64,000 nucleotides of DNA from Brackiella oedipodis DSM 13743 (GCF_000621025.1 NZ_KK211206.1:261541-325540); one strand, 5' to 3'; shown: positions 47,294-56,536, counted from the first letter of the stretch. Notes: a model not told the origin generated them from the sequence alone. Translations and numbers: made by a program.

Positions 47294-50200
47294 TATTTAT
47301 CCTTTGAATCATCCGCATCACTTTCTGACGAAGCGGAATTAGGCTTATCCTGATCTTGACTGTGGTCAGGTAAAGCGTGAGTAACAGGCATCGGTGCTTG
47401 GGCTTGGGCCGACGTTGCCGAGTTGGCCGTCGTTGCACCGTTAGCATGCTGAGCTTGTGCACGTAAGTTTTTGGGTTTGGTTTTGAAGAAACGCAAGACC
47501 ACCACAAAGAAAATCGGCACAAAGAAAATAGAGAATGGTGTTGCGCCCAGCATACCGCCGACTACACCGGTACCCACGGCGTGTTGACTTGCGGCCCCCG
47601 CCGCAGAAGTAAAGAGTAGCGGTAAGACCCCCAAAATAAAGGCAAATGAGGTCATCAAGATCGGCCGGAAACGCAGCCGCGCGCCTTCAATGGTGGATTC
47701 AAGCAGATCACCGCCAGCTGCCACCTGATCTTTGGCAAACTCTACAATCAAGATCGCGTTTTTGGTGGCCAGACCAATCACCGTAATCATACCGATCTGG
47801 AAGTAGATGTCATTAGACATACCACGTAACCAAGTCAAGGCAATGGTACCGAACATACCTAATGGAATAATCAAGATCGCCGCCAATGGAATCGCCCAAC
47901 TTTCGTAGAGAGCCGCCAAGACCAAGAACACCACAATAATGGATAAGGCCATCATAAACGGCGCTTGGTTACCTGCCTGCAACTCTTGATACGATAAGGC
48001 CGACCATTCATAACCAATAGTATTTGGCAAATTCTCAGCAATCAGACGCTTGAGCTCATCCATGGCCTCACCATTAGAGTAACCAGGGGCGGCTTCACCA
48101 TTGATTACTTGTGCATAATAACTGTTATAGCGATTCACCAAGTTCGGTTCTTCGGTCCATTTCACCGTCGCAAAGGTGCGCACATCCACAAGCTGACCAT
48201 CTTTATTGGCAACACGTAATTTAAGAATATCTTCTGGCGTGACGCGGTCTTCAGGTTTGGCTTGAATCCAGACCTGTTGCATGCGACCCATATTAGGGAA
48301 TTTGTTGATGTAAGATCCCCCCATGGACGCATTAATGACGGTACTAACGTCTGCCATATTGAGGCCATGACGATAGACTTCCCCCCTATCGATAGTCACT
48401 TTTAGGGTAGGTCCTGGGGACAAACCTGTGATCCTGACATTTTTGAGGACAGGACTTTGGTTAGCCAACGCCACTAATTGCAAGGCGTATTGACGCAATT
48501 GTGCTACACCAACACTACCGCGGTCTTGAAGACGCAAGTCAAAACCGGCAGAGTTACCCAAAGAAGAAATCGCGGGTGGTACTAAACTAAAGATCGTCGC
48601 ATCAGGAATACCAAATAATAAGGCACCCGTTGCCCGTCCAGCCACGGCCTCAGCACCATGCTCGGCGCCTGGTCGATCTTCAAAATCTTTGAGAGGCACG
48701 AACATAATACCCGCGTTATAGCCACTACCATTGAAAGAGAAACCGCGCACCGCAATCACATTTTCGACTTCATCTTGATGCATGAAGTAATCTTCAGCCT
48801 GTTTCAGGATCTTATCAGTACGGTTGACCGAACTACCCGATGGCAATTCAACGTTGGCGATAACGTAGCCTTGATCCTCAATCGGCATAAAGGAAGACGG
48901 CAAGCGAATAAACATAAAAATCATGGCGATCGTCAATACCACATAGACAATCATCCACAACCAACTGCGTTTAAGCATGCGCACAACAACGCTTTTGTAT
49001 TTTTCGGTGAGTTTATCAAAGTTGCGATTGAACCAACCAAAAAAGCCCTTCCGTTCACCATGAGCGACAGGTTTGAGAATCGTTGCGCAGAGCGCTGGCG
49101 TAAAACTGAGCGCCAAGAAAGCGGAAAAAGCAATCGAGACCATCATGGCCATCGCAAATTGCCGATAGATCACGCCGGATGAACCCGCCATAAACATAAG
49201 CGGCAAGAAGACCACGACCAGCACACATGTAATACCAACAATCGCCCCTTGAATCTCTGGCATACTCTTAATGGTGGCTTCAACGGGTGACAGCCCTTCT
49301 TCGGACATGATCCGTTCCACGTTCTCAACCACCACAATCGCGTCATCCACCAAAATACCAATCGCCAGTACCATGGCAAACATGGTTAACATATTGACCG
49401 AATAACCGAAGTAATGCAGTACTGCCAAGGTTCCCAAAAGCGCCACAGGCACTACCATCGCTGGAATAATTGTGTAGCGAACATTTTGCAAGAAAATGAA
49501 CATCACAATAAAGACCAGAACAATCGCCTCGACTAAGGTGTGGAGTACTTGCTCAATAGAAGCCGCCACATAAGGGGCGGTATTGTAAGGAGATGACCAC
49601 TCCATATCGGCGGGGAAATACTGCTCGAGCTCATGCATTTTGTCCAAGATGAGCTGCTCGGTTTCTAAGGCATTGGCACCCGTTTTGAGGGAGATCGCAA
49701 ACGCCGTACTAGAGTGACCATTCAAACGTGAATCGTATTGGTAATTCTCGTCACCGATTTCGACCGTCGCGACGTCTTTGATCCTGACAGTTGAACCATC
49801 ATTGCCCGTTCTCAGGACTAGATTCTCAAATTGCTCAGGGGTGCTGAGCTGGCCATTGAGAGAAACAATCGCCGAGGTTTGTTGATCGCTTGGCGTTGGC
49901 GGCGCGCCGATACTACCGGCAGGAATCTGCACGTTTTGAGTCGCTAGGGCTTGGCGCACATCTGCAGCGGTCATCCCTAAAGCGGTAAGTTTGGTATTGT
50001 CAAACCAGACCCTGAGTGCACGCTCACTACCAAATAGTTGAAAGTAACCAACGCCTTTGACACGGGCAATATCGTTTTGGATATTACGAGCAATATAATC
50101 GGAAAGATCAGACTTTGAGTAAGTCCCATTCGGTGAGGTCATGGTAATCAGCATCAAGAAGTTACTGTTACCTTTGTTATAAGTAATCCCCTGATCGAGG

Positions 50201-50565
50201 ACAGACTGCGGCAAACTTGATTCCACACTAGAAGCGCGGTTTTGTACTTGCACCTGCGCAATATCGTCATTGGTACCTGGTTCAAAGGTCACGTCAATTT
50301 GCGATTGCCCCGTCGACGTGGACTTAGATTCATAGTACAAAAGACCATCGGCACCATTGAGCTCATCCTCAATAACACTGGTGACCGTACGAGCGACCTC
50401 TTCGGCACTCGCGCCTGGATAATTCGCGCGAATGGTAATTTTGGGTGGAGCCACGTCAGGGTATTGCTCTACGGCGGCGTTTGGCAGTACCAGCACCCCG
50501 ACGAGTGTGATCAAAATAGCAATAACCCAAGCAAAGATGGGGCGATGAATAAAAAACGATGACAT
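47293..50565 (-). CDS. RND multidrug efflux pump, inner-membrane subunit (AcrB/MexB-like)
   Basis: A proton-driven trimeric exporter of 1090 residues. The N terminus SSFFIHRPIFAWVIAILITL is typical of HAE1 pumps. The two essential transmembrane aspartates are in AIGILVDDAIVVVENVER (about 400-417), and the helix 10 lysine is in IGLATKNAILIVEFAKD. Helices 1-6 and 7-12 flank two large periplasmic loops. After the usual end near residue 1040 comes a hydrophilic tail of about 50 residues (ATTANSATSAQAQA ... SDADDSKDK). The middle gene of the MexAB-OprM-like operon; substrate range cannot be read from sequence. Confidence 0.96.
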   Translation of the reverse strand: MSSFFIHRPIFAWVIAILITLVGVLVLPNAAVEQYPDVAPPKITIRANYPGASAEEVARTVTSVIEDELNGADGLLYYESKSTSTGQSQIDVTFEPGTNDDIAQVQVQNRASSVESSLPQSVLDQGITYNKGNSNFLMLITMTSPNGTYSKSDLSDYIARNIQNDIARVKGVGYFQLFGSERALRVWFDNTKLTALGMTAADVRQALATQNVQIPAGSIGAPPTPSDQQTSAIVSLNGQLSTPEQFENLVLRTGNDGSTVRIKDVATVEIGDENYQYDSRLNGHSSTAFAISLKTGANALETEQLILDKMHELEQYFPADMEWSSPYNTAPYVAASIEQVLHTLVEAIVLVFIVMFIFLQNVRYTIIPAMVVPVALLGTLAVLHYFGYSVNMLTMFAMVLAIGILVDDAIVVVENVERIMSEEGLSPVEATIKSMPEIQGAIVGITCVLVVVFLPLMFMAGSSGVIYRQFAMAMMVSIAFSAFLALSFTPALCATILKPVAHGERKGFFGWFNRNFDKLTEKYKSVVVRMLKRSWLWMIVYVVLTIAMIFMFIRLPSSFMPIEDQGYVIANVELPSGSSVNRTDKILKQAEDYFMHQDEVENVIAVRGFSFNGSGYNAGIMFVPLKDFEDRPGAEHGAEAVAGRATGALLFGIPDATIFSLVPPAISSLGNSAGFDLRLQDRGSVGVAQLRQYALQLVALANQSPVLKNVRITGLSPGPTLKVTIDRGEVYRHGLNMADVSTVINASMGGSYINKFPNMGRMQQVWIQAKPEDRVTPEDILKLRVANKDGQLVDVRTFATVKWTEEPNLVNRYNSYYAQVINGEAAPGYSNGEAMDELKRLIAENLPNTIGYEWSALSYQELQAGNQAPFMMALSIIVVFLVLAALYESWAIPLAAILIIPLGMFGTIALTWLRGMSNDIYFQIGMITVIGLATKNAILIVEFAKDQVAAGGDLLESTIEGARLRFRPILMTSFAFILGVLPLLFTSAAGAASQHAVGTGVVGGMLGATPFSIFFVPIFFVVVLRFFKTKPKNLRAQAQHANGATTANSATSAQAQAPMPVTHALPDHSQDQDKPNSASSESDADDSKDK

Positions 50566-50577
50566 ACGACCTCAGCC

Positions 50578-51855
50578 CTATTTAGCGCTATCGTTGGATG
50601 AAGATTCAGAGTCAGGGGTGGCTTGATCCTGCGGCTCTGCCTTGTCCCCTTCGGTTTCACCTTTACCCTTGTGACTATCTTGCTCGCGAGCCTCTACGGC
50701 TTCCTTGCCTTTGTTCGGATCCCAAGGGATAGGATCCACTTTGTCACCCGGACGGATCTTAGTGAAACCTTCAACGACCACTTGGCTATTCGGTTTGAGA
50801 CCCGAGTTAATTAAGGTTTCACCATTCGTTTCTTGGCCAGTTTTGACATTTACCGTTTTTACGACACCGTCTTCGACGACATATAAGCTATTTGTGCCAT
50901 TCGAATTACGTTGCAGTGCTTGGGTCGGCACTGTCAATGCATCCTTGATGGTTCCCTGCGGTAATTTCACAGTGACATACATGCCTGGCAACAAAATATG
51001 GTCTTTGTTGGGAAAAATGGATCGGAGTTGCACCATGCCTGTGCGACTATCGACCGTCACGCCCGTAAACATGAGCTTACCCTTTTCGGGATACGTCAAG
51101 CCCTCGTCAGTTGTCACCTCAACCTCCGTACTACCACCATCTAAGGCTTGCACTTGGCCATCTTTGATCGCTAGGCGTAAACGCGACAGTTCAGAGACTG
51201 TTTGGTTAAAGTCGACATAAACTTCATTGAGTTGCTGTACGAGCGCTAATACGGTGCCATCGGTGGCGCGCACTAAGGCGCCTTCCGTGACTAGCGCCTT
51301 ACCGACAATACCATCGATGGGACTAGTAACACGGGTGTAGCCCAGATCAATACGCGCTGACTCTAGCGCGGCCTTATATTGCTCAATGCTGGCATTGGCT
51401 TTGGCAGCGTCCGCCTTGGCGTTGTCATACTCTTGTTTACTCACAGCGGCAGAACCGACCAAACCCCCGTAGCGCTTAGACAAGGCATTGGCGCTTTGGG
51501 CTAAGGCTTGAGCTTGTTTGAGATTAGCGGCGGCCTGATTGTATTCAGCTTGATAAGGCTTAGGATCAATTTGGAACAATAACTGCCCTTTTTTGACTTC
51601 CTTACCTTGTTCGAAATTAATAGATTCTATATTACCGGTGACCCGGGCCACCACTTGAGCGTCTTTGATGGCATTGACTTGGCCAGGCAGCGTCGTGAAC
51701 AACTCTTTAGCTTTTGGGCTCACCGTCACTGTACTGACCTTGTACTTGGGCGCTTGACGTTGCTGTTGTTCTTGATTGCAAGCGGCGAGTGACATCGCTA
51801 GGGTTAGCGCGACGGTAGAGAGACCAAGACGCTGAAAACGCTGATGATATTTCAT
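50578..51855 (-). CDS. RND efflux periplasmic adaptor (AcrA/MexA-like lipoprotein)
   Basis: 425 residues with lipobox SLAAC (Cys at about residue 26). The membrane-fusion architecture is clear: beta-barrel/lipoyl segment GQVNAIKDAQVVARVTGNIESINFEQGKEVKKGQLLFQID (a hallmark pair of lipoyl halves), helical hairpin YQAEYNQAAANLKQAQALAQ, second lipoyl half RVTSPIDGIVGKALVTEGALV, and membrane-proximal domain ending PGDKVDPIPW. The last 35 residues are a charged Ser/Asp/Glu/Lys tail. First gene of the operon behind a near-consensus promoter; no regulator gene is adjacent. Confidence 0.95.
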   Translation of the reverse strand: MKYHQRFQRLGLSTVALTLAMSLAACNQEQQQRQAPKYKVSTVTVSPKAKELFTTLPGQVNAIKDAQVVARVTGNIESINFEQGKEVKKGQLLFQIDPKPYQAEYNQAAANLKQAQALAQSANALSKRYGGLVGSAAVSKQEYDNAKADAAKANASIEQYKAALESARIDLGYTRVTSPIDGIVGKALVTEGALVRATDGTVLALVQQLNEVYVDFNQTVSELSRLRLAIKDGQVQALDGGSTEVEVTTDEGLTYPEKGKLMFTGVTVDSRTGMVQLRSIFPNKDHILLPGMYVTVKLPQGTIKDALTVPTQALQRNSNGTNSLYVVEDGVVKTVNVKTGQETNGETLINSGLKPNSQVVVEGFTKIRPGDKVDPIPWDPNKGKEAVEAREQDSHKGKGETEGDKAEPQDQATPDSESSSNDSAK

Positions 51856-51877
51856 TTAGAACCTATGTGTGTAGATA

Positions 51878-51916
51878 CTTACCCCTTAGCAAAAGGAGGT
51901 TTCGCTAAGGGGTAAG
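51878..51916 (-). promoter_or_regulatory. Leader hairpin upstream of the RND operon
   Basis: A 13-bp perfect inverted repeat CTTACCCCTTAGC / GCTAAGGGGTAAG with a 13-nt loop lies in the untranslated leader, 23 nt before the adaptor ATG. No T-run follows, so it is not a terminator. On the mRNA strand the loop reads GAAACCUCCUUUU, which contains the anti-Shine-Dalgarno core CCUCC. Confidence 0.7.
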
Positions 51917-51976
51917 AAGAATTTTGTACGTCCCACAGCCTGCAGAGAAACAAACAAGCCAAAAAAACGTGCAAAA

Positions 51977-52005
51977 ATTATAAAATAAAATACTTGACTA
52001 GACAA
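51977..52005 (-). promoter_or_regulatory. Sigma-70 promoter of the RND efflux operon
   Basis: On the minus strand TTGTCT (52005-52000) and TATAAT (51982-51977) are exactly 17 nt apart; the -10 is consensus and the -35 matches 4 of 6. It gives a leader of roughly 115 nt before the adaptor gene. Confidence 0.7.
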
Positions 52006-52022
52006 TATTTTAAATTGTCTAG
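51998..52022. promoter_or_regulatory. Inverted-repeat operator overlapping the -35 of the RND operon
   Basis: CTAGACAAT-(7 nt)-ATTGTCTAG is a perfect 9-bp dyad. One arm contains the -35 hexamer, so a bound repressor would block RNA polymerase. Size and position fit a TetR- or MarR-type operator, but no such regulator gene is in the neighbourhood. Confidence 0.65.
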
Positions 52023-52079
52023 ATTCTGCAACAAAATATTATACTATCAGAAAATATATGTAACTTACGTTAATTCTTA

Positions 52080-52871
52080 TTAACTTAATACTAAACTATC
52101 ATCAATTTCTAAGCCGCGTACTTTGCTAAACATCTCTAACAAATCCGCGACGCCCAGTTGGGCTCTTTCCTCACCGGCCACGTCAAGGACGACTTTGCCC
52201 TGATGCAACATAATAGTGCGCTCGCCCAATTCGAGGGCTTGCTTCATGCTGTGCGTGACCATCATCGTGGTGAGTTTTTGGGACGTGACAATTTTTTTGG
52301 TGAGTTGCAGTACAAAATCGGCCGTACGGGGGTCTAATGCCGCGGTATGCTCGTCCAAAAGGAGAATTTTACTGTTTTGCAGCGTCGCCATTAAGAGGCT
52401 CACGGCTTGACGCTGCCCACCCGAGAGCAGACCAATGCGGTCACTCAATCGATGTTCCAGCCCTAAGCCTAAGACCGCTAATTTCTTTTTAAAAAACTCG
52501 CGGTTCTTGTGATTGAGAGCGAAGCGAAAGCCACGCTTGCGGCCTCGGCTATAGGCGAGCGATAAATTCTCTTCAATACTGAGGTCCTCACAGGTACCGG
52601 CCATAGGATCCTGAAAGACCCTCGCGACCGTGCTGGCGCGACGCCAACCGATTTGTTTAGTGACGTTTTTGTTGTCCAAAAAGATTTTGCCGTGATCGAC
52701 CTTCACCTCGCCTGCTACTGCATTGAGCAGCGTACTTTTGCCAGCGCCATTCGAACCAATCACCGTCACAAATTGCCCCGTAGGGATAGACAGTGACATT
52801 CCCTGAAGAGCACGGGTTTGAATCGGCGTGCCCTTATTAAAGGTTAAATGCAGATCTTCAACCTTAAGCAT
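52080..52871 (-). CDS. ABC transporter ATP-binding protein (TrpZ-like)
   Basis: 263 residues: Walker A IGSNGAGKSTLLNAV (about 38-52), signature LLSGGQRQAVSLLMA (about 148-162), Walker B KILLLDEHTAALDPRT and switch histidine in MMVTHSMKQALELG. The rare DEH in Walker B (instead of DEP) is a feature of this family linked to ABC_sub_bind importers. It overlaps the permease gene by 8 nt and is the last gene of the trio. No strong terminator follows; a leader with the RND promoter begins 60 nt beyond. Confidence 0.92.
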   Translation of the reverse strand: MLKVEDLHLTFNKGTPIQTRALQGMSLSIPTGQFVTVIGSNGAGKSTLLNAVAGEVKVDHGKIFLDNKNVTKQIGWRRASTVARVFQDPMAGTCEDLSIEENLSLAYSRGRKRGFRFALNHKNREFFKKKLAVLGLGLEHRLSDRIGLLSGGQRQAVSLLMATLQNSKILLLDEHTAALDPRTADFVLQLTKKIVTSQKLTTMMVTHSMKQALELGERTIMLHQGKVVLDVAGEERAQLGVADLLEMFSKVRGLEIDDSLVLS

Positions 52872-53757
52872 GAGGTTTACCTTTAAAGAGTTTGTTTTTG
52901 AGTTTTGGCAGTACCAAGGCCAAGGTGACTAAGATAGCGGTGACTAAATTCAAGTCCTGAGCTTGTAAACCAATGAAGTCGCTATTAAGCGCGATGGCAA
53001 TAAAGAATCGATAAGCAATAGCTCCAATGATTACGGCTAACAATGTCCAACCGAAGCGACGTGCCCCCAAGACACTTTGTCCCAAAATCACTGCCGCCAA
53101 GCCGATCACAATCGTGCCAATCCCCATAGAGATATCGGCCCCCCCTTGCGATTGCACGAACAAAGCACCACCGGCACCGACCAAGGCATTGGAGATGGCC
53201 ATGCCCATAATGACCATATTGTCAGTGTTAACCCCTTGAGCGCGCGCCATCCGTAAATTGGTACCAGTAGCACGCATCGCTAAGCCTGAACGTGTCAAAT
53301 AATAGACATACACTAAGACGGTCAAGAGCACGACCGTAAGCAATAAGAACAAAGGTCGCCAATACATATCGTCTAAGGCGCTCGGCTGTGTGAGGGTAAA
53401 GACCGTATCTTCAATAATCAATGGGATATTAGGGGCGCCCATAATCCGTAGATTGACCGAATACAGTGCCGTCATCATCAAAATACTGGCTAATAAATCC
53501 ATAATGCCAAATTTGACATTTAAGATGGCGGTGATAGAACCCGCCAAGGCACAGACCAGCATCGCACACAAGGTCGCCACAAAGGGATCATAATGCTGAC
53601 TAATCATCACGGCAGCGACAGCGCCGCCCGTGGCAAAGGTACCATCTACTGTCAGATCAGGGAAATTTAGAATACGAAAGGTTATAAAAACACCAATGGC
53701 TACTAAGCTGTAAATAAAGCCCAGCTCCAATGCGCCTAGAGACGATAATAAAGACAT
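52864..53757 (-). CDS. ABC transporter permease (TrpY-like, BPD_transp_2 family)
   Basis: 297 residues with about eight membrane segments. The family core is FRILNFPDLTVDGTFATGGAVAAVMI near the N terminus, then TRSGLAMRATGTNLRMARAQGVNTD, and ISNALVGAGGALFVQSQGGADISMGIGTIVIGLAAVILGQ. These match the branched-chain-amino-acid-type permeases paired with ABC_sub_bind proteins. It lies 54 nt downstream of the binding-protein gene behind a hairpin, and overlaps the ATPase gene. Confidence 0.92.
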   Translation of the reverse strand: MSLLSSLGALELGFIYSLVAIGVFITFRILNFPDLTVDGTFATGGAVAAVMISQHYDPFVATLCAMLVCALAGSITAILNVKFGIMDLLASILMMTALYSVNLRIMGAPNIPLIIEDTVFTLTQPSALDDMYWRPLFLLLTVVLLTVLVYVYYLTRSGLAMRATGTNLRMARAQGVNTDNMVIMGMAISNALVGAGGALFVQSQGGADISMGIGTIVIGLAAVILGQSVLGARRFGWTLLAVIIGAIAYRFFIAIALNSDFIGLQAQDLNLVTAILVTLALVLPKLKNKLFKGKPHA

Positions 53758-53763
53758 AATTCA

Positions 53764-53792
53764 AAAAGGCTTGAGCCCAACCGAGCTCAAGC
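53764..53792 (-). terminator. Weak intercistronic terminator between binding protein and permease
   Basis: An 8-bp stem GCTTGAGC / GCTCAAGC with an 8-nt loop is followed on the minus strand by CTTTTTG. It probably reduces downstream expression so the binding protein is made in excess. Confidence 0.6.
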
Positions 53793-53811
53793 AAAGATGT
53801 AACACGTAAAT

Positions 53812-54774
53812 TTATTCAATAATAGTTTTGGCTGAATCTAATAATTTTTGGGAGAACGTTACCCCTTGTTTTTTGGCAGCCTTTTGGTTGAGAATCAAGA
53901 CCTGATTTTGCGTTAAATGATAAGGAATAGTGCCCGGATCTTTGCCATTGAGAATCTCAAGTACGATTTTTGAGGTCTCCAAACCGAGACTTTCATAATC
54001 GGTACCATAGGAGGCCACGGCGCCACGCTTAACATTAGCGGGATCCGAAGCGACTAAAGGCACTTTCGCTTCGTTAAGGACTTTGGCCAGGGTTTCGTAG
54101 GCTGCCGAGACGTTATTGTCATTATTGCTATAGACCACGTCAACTTTACCCACTAATTTACGAGCCGCTGAACTAACGTCTACCGTACGTGGCGCGGCCG
54201 CTTCAATCAGGGTCATACCATATTGTGGTAGCACCTCTTTAAATTGTTTCACAGTGGCAGCTGAATTGGCTTCGCCTGGGTTGTAGACCATACCCAAGGT
54301 TTTAGCATTAGGGGCGATTTCTTTGATCAACTCAATTTGTGATTTTAGATCCAAGCGATCAGAGGCACCAGTAATATTGGTCCCGCTCGCTGCTTCACTC
54401 TTGACCAATTGTGCTGCGACGGGATCAGTGACTGCAGAAAACACCAAGGGGATTTTTTTGGTGGCGGCGGCGACCGCTTGTGCTGAAGGCGTGCCAATGG
54501 CCACAATCACATCGGGATTTTCGCCGACAAATTGACGCGCAATCTGCGCGGCCGTACTGGTATTACCCTGGGCGCTTTGGTAACGCACTTTGACAGTTTT
54601 ACCCTCTTCATAGCCGGCTTGTTTGAGACCTTCAACAACGCCTTTGTGAATGGCGTCCAAAGCAGGATGTTCAACAATCGCTGTCACATCCACTTTTTTT
54701 AGGTCGGCGGCCTGAGCCATGCTCAAACCAGCTAGTGCAATGACCATACCACCCAAACATTTTTTTAGAAACAT
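53812..54774 (-). CDS. ABC transporter substrate-binding protein (ABC_sub_bind, TrpX-like)
   Basis: 320 residues with a Sec signal peptide (MFLKKCLGGMVIALAGLSMAQA, cleavage after AQA). The mature part shows the ABC_sub_bind pattern: AIVEHPALDAIHKGVVEGLKQAGY, NPDVIVAIGTPSAQAVAAAT, PLVFSAVTDPVAAQLV, NPGEANSAATVKQFK and DVVYSNNDNNVSAAYETL. In streptococci this type (TrpX) binds tryptophan or related amino acids; the ligand here is not proven. First gene of the importer operon. Confidence 0.9.
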   Translation of the reverse strand: MFLKKCLGGMVIALAGLSMAQAADLKKVDVTAIVEHPALDAIHKGVVEGLKQAGYEEGKTVKVRYQSAQGNTSTAAQIARQFVGENPDVIVAIGTPSAQAVAAATKKIPLVFSAVTDPVAAQLVKSEAASGTNITGASDRLDLKSQIELIKEIAPNAKTLGMVYNPGEANSAATVKQFKEVLPQYGMTLIEAAAPRTVDVSSAARKLVGKVDVVYSNNDNNVSAAYETLAKVLNEAKVPLVASDPANVKRGAVASYGTDYESLGLETSKIVLEILNGKDPGTIPYHLTQNQVLILNQKAAKKQGVTFSQKLLDSAKTIIE

Positions 54775-54865
54775 ATAACCCCCAAGGCTATCTAAAGAGC
54801 GACTATAAAAAGTGTGACTATAAACGTGTGAGAAAATTTTAGTTAATTTACCATTTTAAAATAAA

Positions 54866-55657
54866 TCAGAGCTCAAACACCTGATTATGAGCGTCTTGAG
54901 CATATTTTTTTAGTTCAGGCCGTAGCTGCATTAAGAATTCACACGCTTCGAGGCCATACTTCACTTGTACTTTACGGCTTTGACTCTGCAACTGTGACCA
55001 ACGTAATAGCCGCGGTGGCCCCTTAAACGCCATGACAATGCGATTCCCTTCAGGGGTTTCTTTGAGCATTAAGAGCCGTTGACCAAAGGCTTTTTGGATA
55101 TTTTTGAGATTTTTGGCAAAGCTCGCGTGATTGGCAAATAAATTAATCACAGCAATACCGCCATTCTCTAGCGTATCGTAGCAACCCTTGTAAAACGCCA
55201 AAGAACTACACACAGGCCCTTCGGCTTGATAGTTATATAGATCGACCATCAGTACCTTACAAGTGCCATGGTTTACTGGGTCTACCACCCAAGCTTGCGC
55301 GTCGCCATGATGGACATTGATACGTGGCGAATCTGGCATTCGAAAATACTGACGACAGCACGCCGTCACCTGTGGATTCCATTCCACCACTTGCAGTTGG
55401 CTGCGACTATAACGCATAAAAAACCGCAATAACGAGGCCGAACCCAAGCCTAAGATCGCCAATCGATCCTTGGCACTCGGCGTTATAAATAAGAGCCAAG
55501 CGGCCATTTGTCGCGTGTATTCAAACACCAAATTAGAAGGCGTGCGAATATCCATAGCGCCTTGCATCCAGGCACTCGCAAAATGTAAATAACGATAACC
55601 TTCGGCCTCTGAAATCAAAGGGCTATCATGTTCGGGATGAGGATGTTTAGCTAACAA
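54866..55657 (-). CDS. Spermidine synthase-like methyltransferase-fold protein
   Basis: 263 residues with the SpeE Rossmann core: AILGLGSASLLRFFMRY (nucleotide loop), LQVVEWNPQV (acid at the end of strand 2), INVHHGDAQAWV and KVLMVDLYNYQAEGPVCSSLAFY, where SpeE has its catalytic DxxD. The spermidine synthase N-terminal tetramer strand is absent, and putrescine-binding residues are not fully conserved, so the true substrate may differ. Similar short proteins are common in betaproteobacteria without proven function. Single gene, divergent from xthA. Confidence 0.8.
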   Translation of the reverse strand: MLAKHPHPEHDSPLISEAEGYRYLHFASAWMQGAMDIRTPSNLVFEYTRQMAAWLLFITPSAKDRLAILGLGSASLLRFFMRYSRSQLQVVEWNPQVTACCRQYFRMPDSPRINVHHGDAQAWVVDPVNHGTCKVLMVDLYNYQAEGPVCSSLAFYKGCYDTLENGGIAVINLFANHASFAKNLKNIQKAFGQRLLMLKETPEGNRIVMAFKGPPRLLRWSQLQSQSRKVQVKYGLEACEFLMQLRPELKKYAQDAHNQVFEL

Positions 55658-55762
55658 AATAACCTCGGTAGAGTTTTAAAAGAAGGCAACTAGCGGTCGC
55701 ATCGTAAGAGACAATTATCTTACAATATCGGCTTACCTTAATTTATAGATGTTAAAAAGCTT

Positions 55763-56536
55763 ATGAAGATTGCCTCTTGGAACGTGAACTCGCTTAAAGT
55801 ACGGCTGCCACACGTATTGGATTGGTTAGCACAAAACCCGGTAGATGCGCTTTGTCTTCAGGAGCTCAAGCAAGATCAGGACATGTTTCCCGAGCAAGCG
55901 TTTAATGAACTCAATTACCATGCCATCTGGAACGGCCAAAAAACCTATAACGGTGTCGCTATCTTAAGTAAAGCGCCCGCCACTCAGATCCAACGTGATA
56001 ATCCACTTCTTGACGATCCACAAAAGCGTTTAATCGCCTGCACCCTACCCTCTGTGGCCGGGCCTGTGCGTCTTATCTGTGTCTATTGCCCCAATGGGGA
56101 AGCCCTAGAAAGTGCCAAATACCCTTATAAACTCGATTGGTTTGAAAAACTCAATCACTATCTTCAACAGCAATTACAAGACTATCCCAATCTCGTGCTA
56201 ACGGGTGACTTTAATATTGCTCCAGAGTCTCGAGATGTTTATGATCGCTATTCGGGTGAAATCCTAGTCTCTCCTGCCGAGAGAAAAGCCTTTAATGATT
56301 TACTGGACTTAGGCCTACATGATTCCTTCCGCTTATTTCCCCAAGCAGACAATACTTATTCGTGGTGGGATTACCGACGCGCGGCCTTTGTGCGCAATGC
56401 CGGTATCCGAATTGATCATATCCTAGTGAGTGACGCCCTCAAACAAAAATGCACCGCCTCTGTTGTCGACAAAACCCCGCGCGCACTCGAAAGACCTTCC
56501 GATCATGCCCCAGTCGTGGCAAGTTTTGAGTTTTGA
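55763..56536 (+). CDS. xthA: Exodeoxyribonuclease III
   Basis: A Mg-dependent 3'-5' exonuclease and AP endonuclease of base excision repair. The 257 residues show the family motifs IASWNVNSLKVRL (residues 3-15), LQELKQDQ with the metal glutamate, GDFNIAPESRDVYD near 150, YSWWDYR and the C-terminal catalytic SDHAPV. Start ATG at 55763 begins MKIASWNVNS, the usual N terminus. Stands alone between divergent and convergent neighbours. Confidence 0.95.
   Translation: MKIASWNVNSLKVRLPHVLDWLAQNPVDALCLQELKQDQDMFPEQAFNELNYHAIWNGQKTYNGVAILSKAPATQIQRDNPLLDDPQKRLIACTLPSVAGPVRLICVYCPNGEALESAKYPYKLDWFEKLNHYLQQQLQDYPNLVLTGDFNIAPESRDVYDRYSGEILVSPAERKAFNDLLDLGLHDSFRLFPQADNTYSWWDYRRAAFVRNAGIRIDHILVSDALKQKCTASVVDKTPRALERPSDHAPVVASFEF

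Noticed and set aside
48658..49182. 174-codon frame opposite the RND pump gene
   Set aside because: Antisense shadow; the sense frame is a full, conserved efflux pump.
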